64,000 nucleotides of DNA from Alterinioella nitratireducens (GTDB lineage: Bacteria; Pseudomonadota; Alphaproteobacteria; Rhodobacterales; Rhodobacteraceae), in contig NZ_JABJVX010000001.1 in assembly GCF_013155465.1 (NCBI RefSeq), forward strand, positions 552,814-616,813, in the 5' to 3' direction. The notes beneath the pieces were generated by a model. That model searched no databases. It saw nothing but the letters and a program-made list of their open reading frames with translations, and had not been told where the DNA came from. Positions 34,941 through 43,625 of this stretch are shown in pieces; within the stretch, counting starts at the first letter, position 1; the number at the start of each line of letters is the position of its first letter. The position numbers and the translations under genes are program-made.

Positions 34941-36673
34941 TGCAGGACGGGGACGAGCTTGCGCCGCGGGGCCCGATCTCGCGGGGCCTGCGGTTTCGCG
35001 TGGCCGCCGTGCTGGCGCTGGCGCTTCTGCCCATCGGCGTGGTGGGCATCTTGCAGACGCGCGACCTGTCACAGGAGGTTCGGATCCGGACCGAGCTGAC
35101 GCTGCAGGCGCTGACCGACCGGGCCTCGTTCGGCGAACGCCAGGTGATCGAACGGGCCTTCGGCGCGGCCGAGGCGCTCAGTTCCGTCCTGCTGGAGATC
35201 CGGGACGAGCCGGAAAGCTGCCGCCGCTACCTCAGCGATTACCTGGAGGCGACGGGGCGCTACAGTTTCATCGGCTTCCTGCCGCCCGGCGGGGTGATCT
35301 CGTGCTCGTCGGCTCCGGCCACGCTGGACCTGTCGCAGGACGAACGCCTGGATGGATGGATGGCCACGATCGAGCCGCGCGCCATGGCCATCGCCAACCC
35401 ACAGGTCAGCACCGAAAGCGTCCTGAACATCCAGCACCCGATCTATGAGGCCGGCGATTTCGTGGGCTATGTCTCGATTTCCGTGCCCGAGCGGCTGGTC
35501 ATGGATCAGCCCGATGCCGATGCCGCGCGCCGCCCCTCCAGCCTGATCACCTTCAACGCGCAGGGCATCATCCTGACCGAATCCAGCCAGCGCAGCGATG
35601 CCCTGGCCTCGATGCCCGACCAGGTGCCGCTTGCGCTGCTGTTCGGGGGCGGGGCCGACACCTTCGCCGCGCGGGACCAGTTCGGGCAGAACCGGACCTT
35701 TGTCCTGATGCCTGTCATCCCGGATCTGATCTACAGCCTCGCCGCCTGGCCGCCGGAACAGCCGCATGCCAGCCTGTTCGGGATCAATTACAGCCCGGCG
35801 CTTTTTCCGCTGCTGATGTTCCTGGCCAGTGTCGCGGTGGCCTATTTCGCGGTGGACCGGCTGGCGGTGCGCCATGTCGCGGCCTTGCAGGGCCGGATGA
35901 ACGCCTTTGCCCGCAGCCGGAGCTTCGACCCGATCCCGCGCACGCGCGGACAATCCAGCGAGTTCGAGGATCTGAACCGGGCCTTCACCGACATGGCCTA
36001 TTCCCTTCTGGATGACGAGGCCCGGATGGAGGACGCGCTGCGCGAGAAGAACGTGCTGCTGAAGGAGGTGCATCACCGGGTCAAGAACAACCTGCAACTG
36101 ATCTCCTCGATCATGAACATGAAGATCCGCCGCGCCAGCCAGCCCGAAACCATCGCCGTGCTGAAGCGGTTGCAGGAACGTATCATGGGCCTCTCGACCG
36201 TGCATCGCAACCTCTACCAGACCGAGAACCTGAGCCGGTCCAATGCCGGTCGGCTGTTGTCGGACCTGTTCGGCCAACTGATCTCGTCGGGGGCCGAGGC
36301 GGGCAGCAATATCGACTATCGCGGCGATTTCGACGATGTGATCCTGTTTCCCGACCAGGCCGTGCCGCTGGCGCTGCTGGCCTCGGAACTGGCCACCAAC
36401 GCGCTGAAATATGCCGGCAGCGACGGCGGCGGGCGGCCCACGATCCGCGCCACGCTGTCCCTGATCGAACCGGGGATCGCGCGGCTGACCTGCCGCAACA
36501 GCGTCGGGAGGACGACCGAAACGGATGACAGCACGGGGTTGGGCGCGCAACTGATCCGCGCCTTCGCCGCGCAGGTGGGCGGCGAGGTCCAGATCACGCA
36601 GACGGACGATCTCTATGATGTCGTGGTGAACTTCAAGGTCGAGGAGTTCATGACCGACCCGGCGGATCACTGA
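34940..36673 (+). CDS. Sensor histidine kinase, HisKA_2 type, of the general stress response
   Basis: The 577-residue kinase has two membrane helices (VAAVLALALLPIGVVGIL at ~22-39; SPALFPLLMFLASVAVAYF at ~283-302) around a periplasmic sensor of about 240 residues. A HAMP-like linker follows, then the HisKA_2 helix with the phospho-accepting His in KEVHHRVKNNLQLISS, and an ATPase domain (LASELATNALKYA). This HisKA_2/HWE class phosphorylates PhyR in related species. The start overlaps the ecfG stop (TGATG). The sensed signal is unknown. Confidence 0.92.
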   Translation: MQDGDELAPRGPISRGLRFRVAAVLALALLPIGVVGILQTRDLSQEVRIRTELTLQALTDRASFGERQVIERAFGAAEALSSVLLEIRDEPESCRRYLSDYLEATGRYSFIGFLPPGGVISCSSAPATLDLSQDERLDGWMATIEPRAMAIANPQVSTESVLNIQHPIYEAGDFVGYVSISVPERLVMDQPDADAARRPSSLITFNAQGIILTESSQRSDALASMPDQVPLALLFGGGADTFAARDQFGQNRTFVLMPVIPDLIYSLAAWPPEQPHASLFGINYSPALFPLLMFLASVAVAYFAVDRLAVRHVAALQGRMNAFARSRSFDPIPRTRGQSSEFEDLNRAFTDMAYSLLDDEARMEDALREKNVLLKEVHHRVKNNLQLISSIMNMKIRRASQPETIAVLKRLQERIMGLSTVHRNLYQTENLSRSNAGRLLSDLFGQLISSGAEAGSNIDYRGDFDDVILFPDQAVPLALLASELATNALKYAGSDGGGRPTIRATLSLIEPGIARLTCRNSVGRTTETDDSTGLGAQLIRAFAAQVGGEVQITQTDDLYDVVVNFKVEEFMTDPADH

Positions 36674-36674
36674 C

Positions 36675-38225
36675 ATGGCCGGGGCGGATCGCAAGACAAG
36701 GGACGCCGCGGAGATCTACCTGACCGCGGCCGAGGCCTACCCGGCGCTGGAGGCGCTGTTTCTTGAGGCGCGGTCCGAGATTTCCGCGGGGTTCCGGGTG
36801 TTCGACATCCGCACCAGGCTGCGTGGGCGGGGCCGTGAGGTGGGCCGGACCTGGGCCGACCTGATCGGCCACACGCTGGCGCGCGGCGTGTCCTTCCGCC
36901 TGATCCTGGCCGATTTCGACCCCGTCGTGCGGCCCTCGATGCACCGCGAGACCTGGCGCGCGACGGCCAGCCTGATGGCGGCGGGCGAGGCTTCGGGGCG
37001 GCCCGATCTGCTGTCGGTCATCCCGGCCATGCACCCGGCGCGGGTGGGTCTCGGGATGCGCCTGGCCTTCTGGCCCAAGATCGCGGCCAAGCTGCGCGAC
37101 GAGGCCAGGCGGCTGAACGGGTTGGAGGCCCGCGAGGCCGAGGATCAATTGGCCCATATGCCGGGGCTGAAACCGCATCTGGCGGGCGAGCATCCGCATC
37201 TGCGCCCGAAGATCTGGCCGGTCGCGCCGCTGATCCCGGCCTCGCATCATCAGAAACTGGCCGTGTTCGACCGGGAACGGCTGTTCATCGGCGGCATCGA
37301 CCTGAATGAGCGCCGCTATGACACGCCCGATCACGACCGTCCGGGCCGCGACACCTGGCATGACACGCAACTGCTGATCGAGGGGCCAGCGGCGCGCGAG
37401 GCGCAGGCGCATCTCGACACGCTGCTGTCTGTCGCCAATGCGCGGCAGGAGCCACCCGAAATGCGCCACCTGCTGCGCACGATTTCGACTCGGCATCGGC
37501 ATACCGGGCGTTTCCGCCTGTCGCCCAAGACCATCGAAAAGGGGCTGGAGGACGCCCATATCGCCCGCGCCCGCAAGGCCCGCCGCCTGATCTACCTGGA
37601 AACGCAGTTCTTTCGCAGCCTGCCCGTGGCCCGCGCCCTGGCCCGCGCGGCGCGGGACATCCCCGACCTGCGCCTGCTGCTGGTCCTGCCCGGCGCGCCC
37701 GAGGATGTGGCCTATGACAACGCCAAGGAGGGCGATGCCCGCTATGGCGAATATCTTCAGGCCAAATGCGTTCACATCGTCTCGAAGGCGTTTGGCGACC
37801 GCGCCTTCGTCATGGCACCGGGCCAGCCCAAACATGCCGGGCACAAGGGCCGCGCCAGCCTGGAGGAGGCGCCGCTGGTCTACCTGCATGCGAAGGTGGC
37901 GATCTTCGACCATGACGCCGTGATCATCTCCTCGGCCAACCTGAACGGGCGCAGCCTGCGATGGGATACCGAGGCAGGCGTGACCCTGACCGAGGCCGAC
38001 ACTGTGCAGCATCTGCGGTACCGCTGCTTTGCGCATTGGCTGCCCGAGGATGCGGAAGACGCCTATTTCACCGATGAGACCGCCATTGCCGCATGGGCCG
38101 CGCTGGCCGACCGCAACGCGGAACGCGACCCCGACGACCGGGAGGGGTTCGTCATGCGCTACCCGGTCGCGCCCGCGCGCCGCTTCGGGCGCAACCTGCC
38201 GGGCCTGCCCGAGGAGTTGGTTTAA
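36675..38225 (+). CDS. Phospholipase D-family protein (cardiolipin synthase-like)
   Basis: The 516-residue protein has two HKD motifs: HHQKLAVFDRERLFIGGIDL near residue 192 and LHAKVAIFDHDAVIISSANL near residue 404. There is no signal peptide or membrane segment. Such enzymes hydrolyse or exchange phosphodiester head groups and may make cardiolipin. It begins one base after the kinase stop, so it is the fourth gene of the nepR operon. That suggests lipid remodelling as part of the stress response. Its end overlaps the AI-2E gene by four bases. Confidence 0.9.
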   Translation: MAGADRKTRDAAEIYLTAAEAYPALEALFLEARSEISAGFRVFDIRTRLRGRGREVGRTWADLIGHTLARGVSFRLILADFDPVVRPSMHRETWRATASLMAAGEASGRPDLLSVIPAMHPARVGLGMRLAFWPKIAAKLRDEARRLNGLEAREAEDQLAHMPGLKPHLAGEHPHLRPKIWPVAPLIPASHHQKLAVFDRERLFIGGIDLNERRYDTPDHDRPGRDTWHDTQLLIEGPAAREAQAHLDTLLSVANARQEPPEMRHLLRTISTRHRHTGRFRLSPKTIEKGLEDAHIARARKARRLIYLETQFFRSLPVARALARAARDIPDLRLLLVLPGAPEDVAYDNAKEGDARYGEYLQAKCVHIVSKAFGDRAFVMAPGQPKHAGHKGRASLEEAPLVYLHAKVAIFDHDAVIISSANLNGRSLRWDTEAGVTLTEADTVQHLRYRCFAHWLPEDAEDAYFTDETAIAAWAALADRNAERDPDDREGFVMRYPVAPARRFGRNLPGLPEELV

Positions 38226-39277
38226 GATCTGGCCTCGACCGCCCGCTGATACCGCGCGCTGCGCTTGTAGAGCGCAAGGCCCCAGACCAGCAGCGGAATG
38301 GCGATGATACCGCCCACAGGCCCCCACAGCCACAGCCAGAAGACCAGCGACAGGAACACCAGAAGCGGGCTGACCGCCATCTGTCGACCGATCAGGCTGG
38401 GGGTAACGAACTGGCTCTCGATCAGGTTCAGCCCGACATAGATCGCCACCGGCGCAAAGCTGATCGGGCCCTCGAAGGCCACGACCCCGCCCAGAAGCAT
38501 CGACAGCGCGAAGGCCGCCGGTCCGAGATAGAGGATGAAATTGCCCAGGAAGGACATGAAGCCCCAAAGCACCGCATAGGGCATCCCGAGCAGCCACAGC
38601 GCGCCCGCAAGCAAGGCGCCGAAGCTGGCGTTGATCAGGGTGATGGTCAGGAAATAGCGCGACACCTCGTGTTCGGCCTCCAGCATCTCCTCGGTGCCCG
38701 CCGCGAAGTTCGAGGTGCTGATCCAGTCATAGACCTCGCGCCGCGACAGCAGGAAGAAATAGAGCGTGCCGACAAAGATCATCAGCCGCGCGGCATAGCC
38801 CGGTGCGTAGAGGATCGCCTCGGAGATCCGGGGCATTCGCATGCCTTCGCCTTCCGTGTCATCGCCGCGACCCGCCACTGCGGCGGCGGGGTCGCCCTCC
38901 TCGGGGCCGTTCAGCGCGTCAGCCACCTGGTCGCCGACATCGTCCAGGCCGCGCAGTGCCGCCTGCACCGAGGTGATGATCTCGCGCAGCTCGTTCCAGA
39001 TCACCGGCGCGCGGCGGACGACGCCCGACAGGACCGGCTCAAGCGCGAGGATCAGCAGGGCCACGGCGCAAAGACCGGCCAGCAACGTCAGCAGGGCGGA
39101 TAGCGCGGGCGGGGCGCCGAGGCGGTCGATGCGTCCGGCAAAGGGCGACAGAACGACGCCGAGCACCAGCGCCAGCAGGATCGGCGCGAAAAGCGGCGCG
39201 GCAAGCTTCAGGACCGTGAAGGCGGCGATGATTGTCAGGATCCAGATCGCGATCCGGACAGGGGGCGTTGCGGGCAT
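38222..39277 (-). CDS. AI-2E family transporter (PerM-like)
   Basis: The 351-residue inner-membrane protein has about eight hydrophobic segments in the PerM/AI-2E layout: a pair near the N-terminus (IAIWILTIIAAFTVLKLA, FAPILLALVLGVVLSPF), a long soluble part, then a C-terminal membrane set (LNLIESQFVTPSLIGRQMAVSPLLVFLSL). GGAAGGAGCCTCC precedes the ATG at 39277. Substrates vary in this family, from AI-2 to ions and metabolites. A near-match EcfG promoter is divergent from the csbD one. Confidence 0.9.
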   Translation of the reverse strand: MPATPPVRIAIWILTIIAAFTVLKLAAPLFAPILLALVLGVVLSPFAGRIDRLGAPPALSALLTLLAGLCAVALLILALEPVLSGVVRRAPVIWNELREIITSVQAALRGLDDVGDQVADALNGPEEGDPAAAVAGRGDDTEGEGMRMPRISEAILYAPGYAARLMIFVGTLYFFLLSRREVYDWISTSNFAAGTEEMLEAEHEVSRYFLTITLINASFGALLAGALWLLGMPYAVLWGFMSFLGNFILYLGPAAFALSMLLGGVVAFEGPISFAPVAIYVGLNLIESQFVTPSLIGRQMAVSPLLVFLSLVFWLWLWGPVGGIIAIPLLVWGLALYKRSARYQRAVEARS

Positions 39278-39297
39278 GGAGGCTCCTTCCCAGCCAC

Positions 39298-39323
39298 AAC
39301 TCCGCCGCTTGAAAGAATGTTCC
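39298..39323 (-). promoter_or_regulatory. Possible EcfG-type promoter of the AI-2E gene
   Basis: On the minus strand GGAAC (39323-39319) and AGTT (39301-39298) are 17 bases apart, one mismatch in the -10 element. It sits 20 bases before the ATG, so the leader would be very short. Confidence 0.35.
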
Positions 39324-39331
39324 GCGGGGCT

Positions 39332-39357
39332 GGAACTGTCCCCGCGAGGCGGGCGTT
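39332..39357 (+). promoter_or_regulatory. EcfG-type promoter of the csbD-like gene
   Basis: GGAAC (39332-39336) and CGTT (39354-39357) are 17 bases apart, exact to the consensus, 47 bases before the ATG at 39404. Confidence 0.8.
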
Positions 39358-39403
39358 TGTCCGGTGTGAAACGACGATACATCCAAAAGAGAGGAGAACA
39401 GTC

Positions 39404-39604
39404 ATGAACTGGGATCAAGTGCAAGGACAATGGAAGCAGATGAAGGGCAAGGCCCAGGAGCAATGGGGCGAACTGACCGACGATGAGCTGGACAAGGCCG
39501 CCGGCGACCGGCAGCAGCTGGAGGGCCTGATCCAGCAGAAATACGGCAAGAGCAAGGAGGCCGCCCGCGACGAGGTGGATAGCTGGCTCAGCAAACAGCC
39601 CTGA
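39404..39604 (+). CDS. CsbD-family stress protein
   Basis: The 66-residue hydrophilic protein starts MNWDQVQGQWKQMKGKAQEQ, the hallmark of the CsbD family, and continues with GELTDDELDKAAGDRQQLEG. GAGAGGAGAACAGTC precedes the ATG. CsbD is a general-stress protein in many bacteria; its molecular role is not known. Here the exact EcfG promoter makes it a likely target of the nearby sigma factor. Confidence 0.95.
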   Translation: MNWDQVQGQWKQMKGKAQEQWGELTDDELDKAAGDRQQLEGLIQQKYGKSKEAARDEVDSWLSKQP

Positions 39605-39627
39605 TATTCAGGACGTTTCAGGAAATG

Positions 39628-39661
39628 CGCGCCCCGGTCCTTATGGTCCGGGGCGTTTTTC
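39628..39661 (+). terminator. Rho-independent terminator of the csbD-like gene
   Basis: CGCCCCGGTCC and GGTCCGGGGCG form a stem with one mismatch, followed by TTTTT. It lies 25 bases after the stop and just before the convergent PRC-barrel gene. Confidence 0.82.
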
Positions 39662-39667
39662 TGTCCG

Positions 39668-40090
39668 TCACTCGGCGTAATCGGGCAGGGCGTCCAGCGC
39701 CTCATCGGACAGGTGCAGATAGATCCGCAGATTGCCGGTCTGCTCCTCTTGCAGGAATGTCAGGTCATCGAGGGCGACGGCAACGGGACGCTCGCCGATG
39801 CCGAGAAACCCGCCGACCTCGATCACCAGCGCGGCGATCCCGTTCGACGGATCCGCGAGGATGGTGCGCACGTCGCCGACCCATATATCCTGAAGATCGT
39901 AGACGCGTTCGCCGATCAGGGCGTCGGGCTGAACCCCCGTCAGGTCCAACGACACATAGCCCTCGCGCTGGATCACCGGCGCGGGGGGTCTTTCCTCGCC
40001 GCCGACCTCGATCGGTCCGCCGGAAGAACCATCCGTTTCATAAATTGCGAACGCGGCGCTCAGGACCATCGTGGCAGCGAGGGTCTGCAT
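39668..40090 (-). CDS. Exported PRC-barrel domain protein
   Basis: The 140-residue protein has a short signal-like N-terminus (QTLAATMVLSAAFAIYET) and one PRC-barrel domain (LIGERVYDLQDIWVGDVRTI, then AALVIEVGGFLGIGERPVAV). Exported PRC-barrel proteins of this shape are common in alphaproteobacteria and have no known function. It is convergent with csbD and lies just downstream of the YqjD-like operon, with which it may be co-transcribed (57-base gap). Confidence 0.85.
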   Translation of the reverse strand: MQTLAATMVLSAAFAIYETDGSSGGPIEVGGEERPPAPVIQREGYVSLDLTGVQPDALIGERVYDLQDIWVGDVRTILADPSNGIAALVIEVGGFLGIGERPVAVALDDLTFLQEEQTGNLRIYLHLSDEALDALPDYAE

Positions 40091-40147
40091 GGGGCCTCCG
40101 TTTCCTTCAACGGCCCGCGACAGGATTGCCCCATCGCGGGCGGTCGA

Positions 40148-40966
40148 TCATTTCGCGTGTGCGTCTGCGGCGCGGCTTCTGATGCGTTCGCCCGCGTCGC
40201 GCAGCTTCTCCTCGGCCAGGTCCACGGCCTCCTCGCCCGAAGGGATATCCTCGACGGCCTCGTCGGCCATCACGCGCATCTCGTCCAGGGCGGCCCGGCC
40301 CGCGGCCTTGGCGCGGGCGACCTCATCATACCAGATTCGCTCGGCTTCTTCGACCAGAGCATCGCGCCGTGCCCCGAAAGCCCGGTTTTCAGCTTCGGTG
40401 CGGGGCAGGGCGGCGGCCAGCGCGGCCCCGGCGGCGGCCAGTCCGACCGCGACGATCAGGGGGTTTTCCTCGTAGAAGCTGTGCCCACGCCGCAGCGCGC
40501 GGTGGCTGGCAGCCTCGATCTTCTCCTGCGCGGCAATCGCCTTTTCGCGGGCCTGGATGACCCGGTCGCGGGCGATGTCGCTGAGCTCCGAGGTGCCCTC
40601 GTAGATCGTGTCGCGCATCTCGGCGGCGCTGTCGGAGATGAAGCGGCGGGTTTTCTCGACGCGGCCGGGTTCGGCGGCGGGGCGCGAGGCAGGGCGCGGA
40701 TCACCGTCGCCCGTGACCTTGTTGCCAAGCATCAGCCAGGCCAGACCCGCCCCCATCAGCCCCAGGGCCACCGGGTTTTCGCGCACGCCCTTGACGACCG
40801 CATGGGCCAGATCCTCGCTCTGGTCGCGCAAGGTGTCGCCGATGGAGTTGACCAGGTTCTCCGGCGACAATTGCCGGGTCAGGTCGCTCAGGCTCTCGGC
40901 CAGCGCGCTGCGTTCGGCGGCGATTTCGGCTTCGAGATCGGATGGAGTCGGATCGTCATCAATCAT
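40148..40966 (-). CDS. DUF3618 protein, YqjK-like position
   Basis: The protein is 272 aa from the ATG at 40966, with CAAGGAGAGTTTCC before it. The N-terminal DUF3618 segment is SDLEAEIAAERSALAESLSDLTRQL. One central hydrophobic segment (NPVALGLMGAGLAWLMLG) and a second near residue 175 (NPLIVAVGLAAAGAALAAAL) are joined by charged helices. It is the third gene of an operon with the YqjD-like and YqjE-like genes and overlaps the latter by 8 bases. Likely a membrane-tethered stress protein of unknown function. Confidence 0.85.
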   Translation of the reverse strand: MIDDDPTPSDLEAEIAAERSALAESLSDLTRQLSPENLVNSIGDTLRDQSEDLAHAVVKGVRENPVALGLMGAGLAWLMLGNKVTGDGDPRPASRPAAEPGRVEKTRRFISDSAAEMRDTIYEGTSELSDIARDRVIQAREKAIAAQEKIEAASHRALRRGHSFYEENPLIVAVGLAAAGAALAAALPRTEAENRAFGARRDALVEEAERIWYDEVARAKAAGRAALDEMRVMADEAVEDIPSGEEAVDLAEEKLRDAGERIRSRAADAHAK

Positions 40967-41348
40967 GGAAACTCTCCTTGAGGGTGCGCGCATCGCGTTT
41001 GAGCGCGGTAATGGTTTCGGTCGGCATGAGCGAGATGGATTTCAGCATCCGCACGCCGACGGCGCAGAGAATGGCGGCAGCCAGGACGAAACCGCCCGCC
41101 ACCACAAGCGCGGCCCAACCGGCGGTCAGCCCCTGTTCGACCAGAAGCGCGACCAGCGCACCCGCCAGCACGTTGAGCCCGGTCAGAACCGCGATCACCG
41201 CAACCGTCAGAACGGCAACTGCCACGGCGGCGCGGTTCAGCTTCTCGGCGATCTCGGCCCGGATCAGCGCCATTTCCTTGCGGATCAGGCTGTGCAGATG
41301 CTCAAGGACGGTCGAGATCGCCGACGCGTTTTGGCCGTTCCCGCTCAT
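40959..41348 (-). CDS. Phage-holin-like membrane protein, YqjE-like
   Basis: The 129-residue protein has two hydrophobic hairpin segments (AAVAVAVLTVAVIAVLTGLNVLAGALVALLV, in two halves, and AALVVAGGFVLAAAILCAVGV) after a charged N-terminal helix. It fits the holin-superfamily III / YqjE class, which is chromosomal and not a phage lysis gene. The ATGA overlap with the upstream gene and the 8-base overlap with the next mark a tight operon. Confidence 0.85.
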   Translation of the reverse strand: MSGNGQNASAISTVLEHLHSLIRKEMALIRAEIAEKLNRAAVAVAVLTVAVIAVLTGLNVLAGALVALLVEQGLTAGWAALVVAGGFVLAAAILCAVGVRMLKSISLMPTETITALKRDARTLKESFHD

Positions 41349-41848
41349 GCACGCCCCCGGTGGGAGGCATCGGGGATGTGATGCGGGGTCACATCCGAGC
41401 GGGTGCCGCGCCGCTGCGGCGAGGAGGATTTCAGGAACCGCCCAAGCGCGAAGCCCGCAATGGCCGCGGCGCCGGCCACGGCCATCGGGTGACGGCGGGC
41501 AAGGTCGCCGAGATCCTCGCCGAGCGTGGCGAAATCGGCATCACGCAGGGATTGCGCGGCATGGGAGACGCTGCCCGCGACCCGCGCCGTGGTGTTGGCC
41601 TGGGGCGAGTCGTCGGTCATGTTCGACGCGGCCTCGTCCAGCCGGTCGGCGGTGCTGTCAATCGCGTCGGCAACGCTGTCCTTGGCGGCATCCGCCCCGT
41701 CAGCGGCGCGGGCCCTGGCCTCGGTGGCGGCATCGCGGGCGGCCTCCCGTGTTTCGGCCACCGCGTCCTTGGCGCGCGATTTCGCGGCGCGGGCGGTGGA
41801 TTTGGCCTTTTCGGCGCCTTTTTCAATGGGCGAGGTCGATGTGGTCAT
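41345..41848 (-). CDS. YqjD/ElaB-like membrane-tethered helical protein (DUF883-like)
   Basis: The 167-residue protein is a long Ala/Lys/Asp-rich amphipathic helix (EKAKSTARAAKSRAKDAVAE onward) with a C-terminal membrane segment (HPMAVAGAAAIAGFALGRFL). This is the layout of E. coli YqjD and ElaB, which tie ribosomes to the membrane in stationary phase. It heads a three-gene operon matching the order yqjD-yqjE-yqjK. An exact EcfG promoter lies 72 bases upstream. Confidence 0.82.
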   Translation of the reverse strand: MTTSTSPIEKGAEKAKSTARAAKSRAKDAVAETREAARDAATEARARAADGADAAKDSVADAIDSTADRLDEAASNMTDDSPQANTTARVAGSVSHAAQSLRDADFATLGEDLGDLARRHPMAVAGAAAIAGFALGRFLKSSSPQRRGTRSDVTPHHIPDASHRGRA

Positions 41849-41919
41849 GTCTGTCCTCCTTCGGATGGCGATGAGGCGGGAGGCGTTCCTTGACGCGCCC
41901 GCGATTGGTCTTGGAGGTC

Positions 41920-41944
41920 AACGGGCGAGAGGCGGGATTGTTCC
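41920..41944 (-). promoter_or_regulatory. EcfG-type promoter of the YqjD-like operon
   Basis: On the minus strand GGAAC (41944-41940) and CGTT (41923-41920) are 16 bases apart, exact to the consensus. Confidence 0.78.
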
Positions 41945-41975
41945 CGGCAGGTGCCTGCGACGAAAGGGGGGCGGC

Positions 41976-43625
41976 TCAGTTCGCGCGCGTCGGGTCGGTC
42001 ATCGCATCGCCGATGCCGCGCTCGCCCGGCGTTCCGGCCACGGTCGAGGATCCTGTCGGGCGCTCGATCAACCGATGCACGACGATGCTGTGACCCGCGC
42101 GTTGCAGGGCGACGATCTGTTCGAGGTTGTCCAGGTCGGCCTGCGTGCGCCTGTGCGTGTCGCGGATATAGTCCAGCCAGGTCGCCATGTGGTAGCGCTC
42201 GATCCAGCGGTCCGGCTCGGCCAGGTCGCGCAGGAGCGACCAGCGCCGCGCGCCGTCCCGGCGGCAGATGCGGCGGCGTTCGTTCATCGCCAGGATGAAG
42301 GCGGGAACGTCGGCTTCGGCAATGCGGTGTTCGCGGGTGATCACGATGGGCCCGGAGCGGTTGGTGATCCTCAGCGCGGTCTCGGGCTCGGTGAAGCGGC
42401 CGAGCGGGTCCAGATCCTCATGGCCGCTGCCGGGCAGGGGCAGGGCCAGCCCGACGATCCCGCCAAGGGCCTGCACGGCAGCGGCGGTCATCAGCGCGGC
42501 GGTCGCGCTGGAGGTTTCCGCGATGGTGCCGATGATCCAGGCCCCCACGGTCATGCCGCCGAAGGTCGCCATCTGGTAGAGCGACAGCGCGCGCCCCACC
42601 ACCCATCGCGGCGTCAGAAGCTGCACGGTGACATTGAAGGTCGAGAGCGCCCAGACCCATCCCGCCCCCGCCACCATCAGCGCAGGCACGGTAAGCCACA
42701 TGGTGCGGCTGAGCCCGGTGCCCACGGCGCCCACGACCAGCGCGGCCGAGGCGATGCGGATGAGGGTCTCGGTGCTCATCCGCGCGCGCAGGCGCACGGT
42801 GGACAGCGCCCCCGCAACGGCCCCCACGCCGAACCCGCCAAGCATGATGCCATAGGTCAGCGGGCCGCCGTCGATCAGGTCGCGCGCGACAACGGGCATC
42901 AGCGCGGGCAGGGCGGTGGCAGCCAGCCCGAACAGGGTGCCGCGCGCCAGCACGACGCGGATCCGGGGCGACATCGCGACATAGCGCAGCCCCGCCTGCA
43001 TGGCGAGGTCGATGCGCTCGCGCGGCAGGCTGCGGGGCTTGACCTCGGGGCTCCAGCGCAACAGGACCGCGATCAGCGCGATATAGCTCAGCGCGTTGGT
43101 CAGGAACGCCGCCGCAGCGCCCCCCAGGGCCACGATCGCGCCGCCGATGGCAGGCCCGACCGAGCGCGCCATGTTGAACCCCATCGAATTGAGCGCCACA
43201 GCCCCCGGCAGCGCCTCACGCGGGACCATGTCGCCCACCGACGCCTGCCAGGCCGGGTTGTTGAAGGCGTTGCCGCAGCCGATGGCGAAGGTGAAGGCCA
43301 GAAGGCCCCAGGGCGACAGCCAGCCCTGCCAGGCAAAGACCGCCAGCATCGCCGAGACGATCAGCATGTAGACCTGCGCGAAGATCATCACGCGGCGGCG
43401 GTCCAGGTTGTCGGCAATCGCGCCCGCCATGAGGGAAAACAGCATGATCGGCAGCGCGGTCGAGGCCTGCACAAGCGCCACGTCCTGCGCCGAGCCCGAC
43501 AGCGACGTCATCAGCCAGGACGCCCCCACCGCCTGCACCAGCCCGCCGAAATTCGACGACATCGACGCCAGCCAGATGGCGCGGAAGATCGGCACCGAAA
43601 AGGGCGAGGGCGGCGGGGCGTGCAA
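41976..43625 (-). CDS. MFS transporter, MFS_3 (EntS-like) with C-terminal soluble domain
   Basis: The 549-residue protein has about 11-12 membrane segments in the first 415 residues (FRAIWLASMSSNFGGLVQAV, DNLDRRRVMIFAQV for the loop 2-3 motif). After them comes a soluble domain of about 120 residues (IVITREHRIAEADVPAFILA, RTQADLDNLEQIVALQRAG) resembling the monooxygenase-like fold seen at the end of MFS_3 proteins. The family exports siderophores and other small compounds; the substrate is unknown. It stands alone. Confidence 0.9.
   Translation of the reverse strand: MHAPPPSPFSVPIFRAIWLASMSSNFGGLVQAVGASWLMTSLSGSAQDVALVQASTALPIMLFSLMAGAIADNLDRRRVMIFAQVYMLIVSAMLAVFAWQGWLSPWGLLAFTFAIGCGNAFNNPAWQASVGDMVPREALPGAVALNSMGFNMARSVGPAIGGAIVALGGAAAAFLTNALSYIALIAVLLRWSPEVKPRSLPRERIDLAMQAGLRYVAMSPRIRVVLARGTLFGLAATALPALMPVVARDLIDGGPLTYGIMLGGFGVGAVAGALSTVRLRARMSTETLIRIASAALVVGAVGTGLSRTMWLTVPALMVAGAGWVWALSTFNVTVQLLTPRWVVGRALSLYQMATFGGMTVGAWIIGTIAETSSATAALMTAAAVQALGGIVGLALPLPGSGHEDLDPLGRFTEPETALRITNRSGPIVITREHRIAEADVPAFILAMNERRRICRRDGARRWSLLRDLAEPDRWIERYHMATWLDYIRDTHRRTQADLDNLEQIVALQRAGHSIVVHRLIERPTGSSTVAGTPGERGIGDAMTDPTRAN

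Noticed and set aside
40959..41348. Prophage remnant suggested by a holin-like protein
   Set aside because: There are no other phage genes; the gene is embedded in a YqjD-like stress operon with a host stress promoter.
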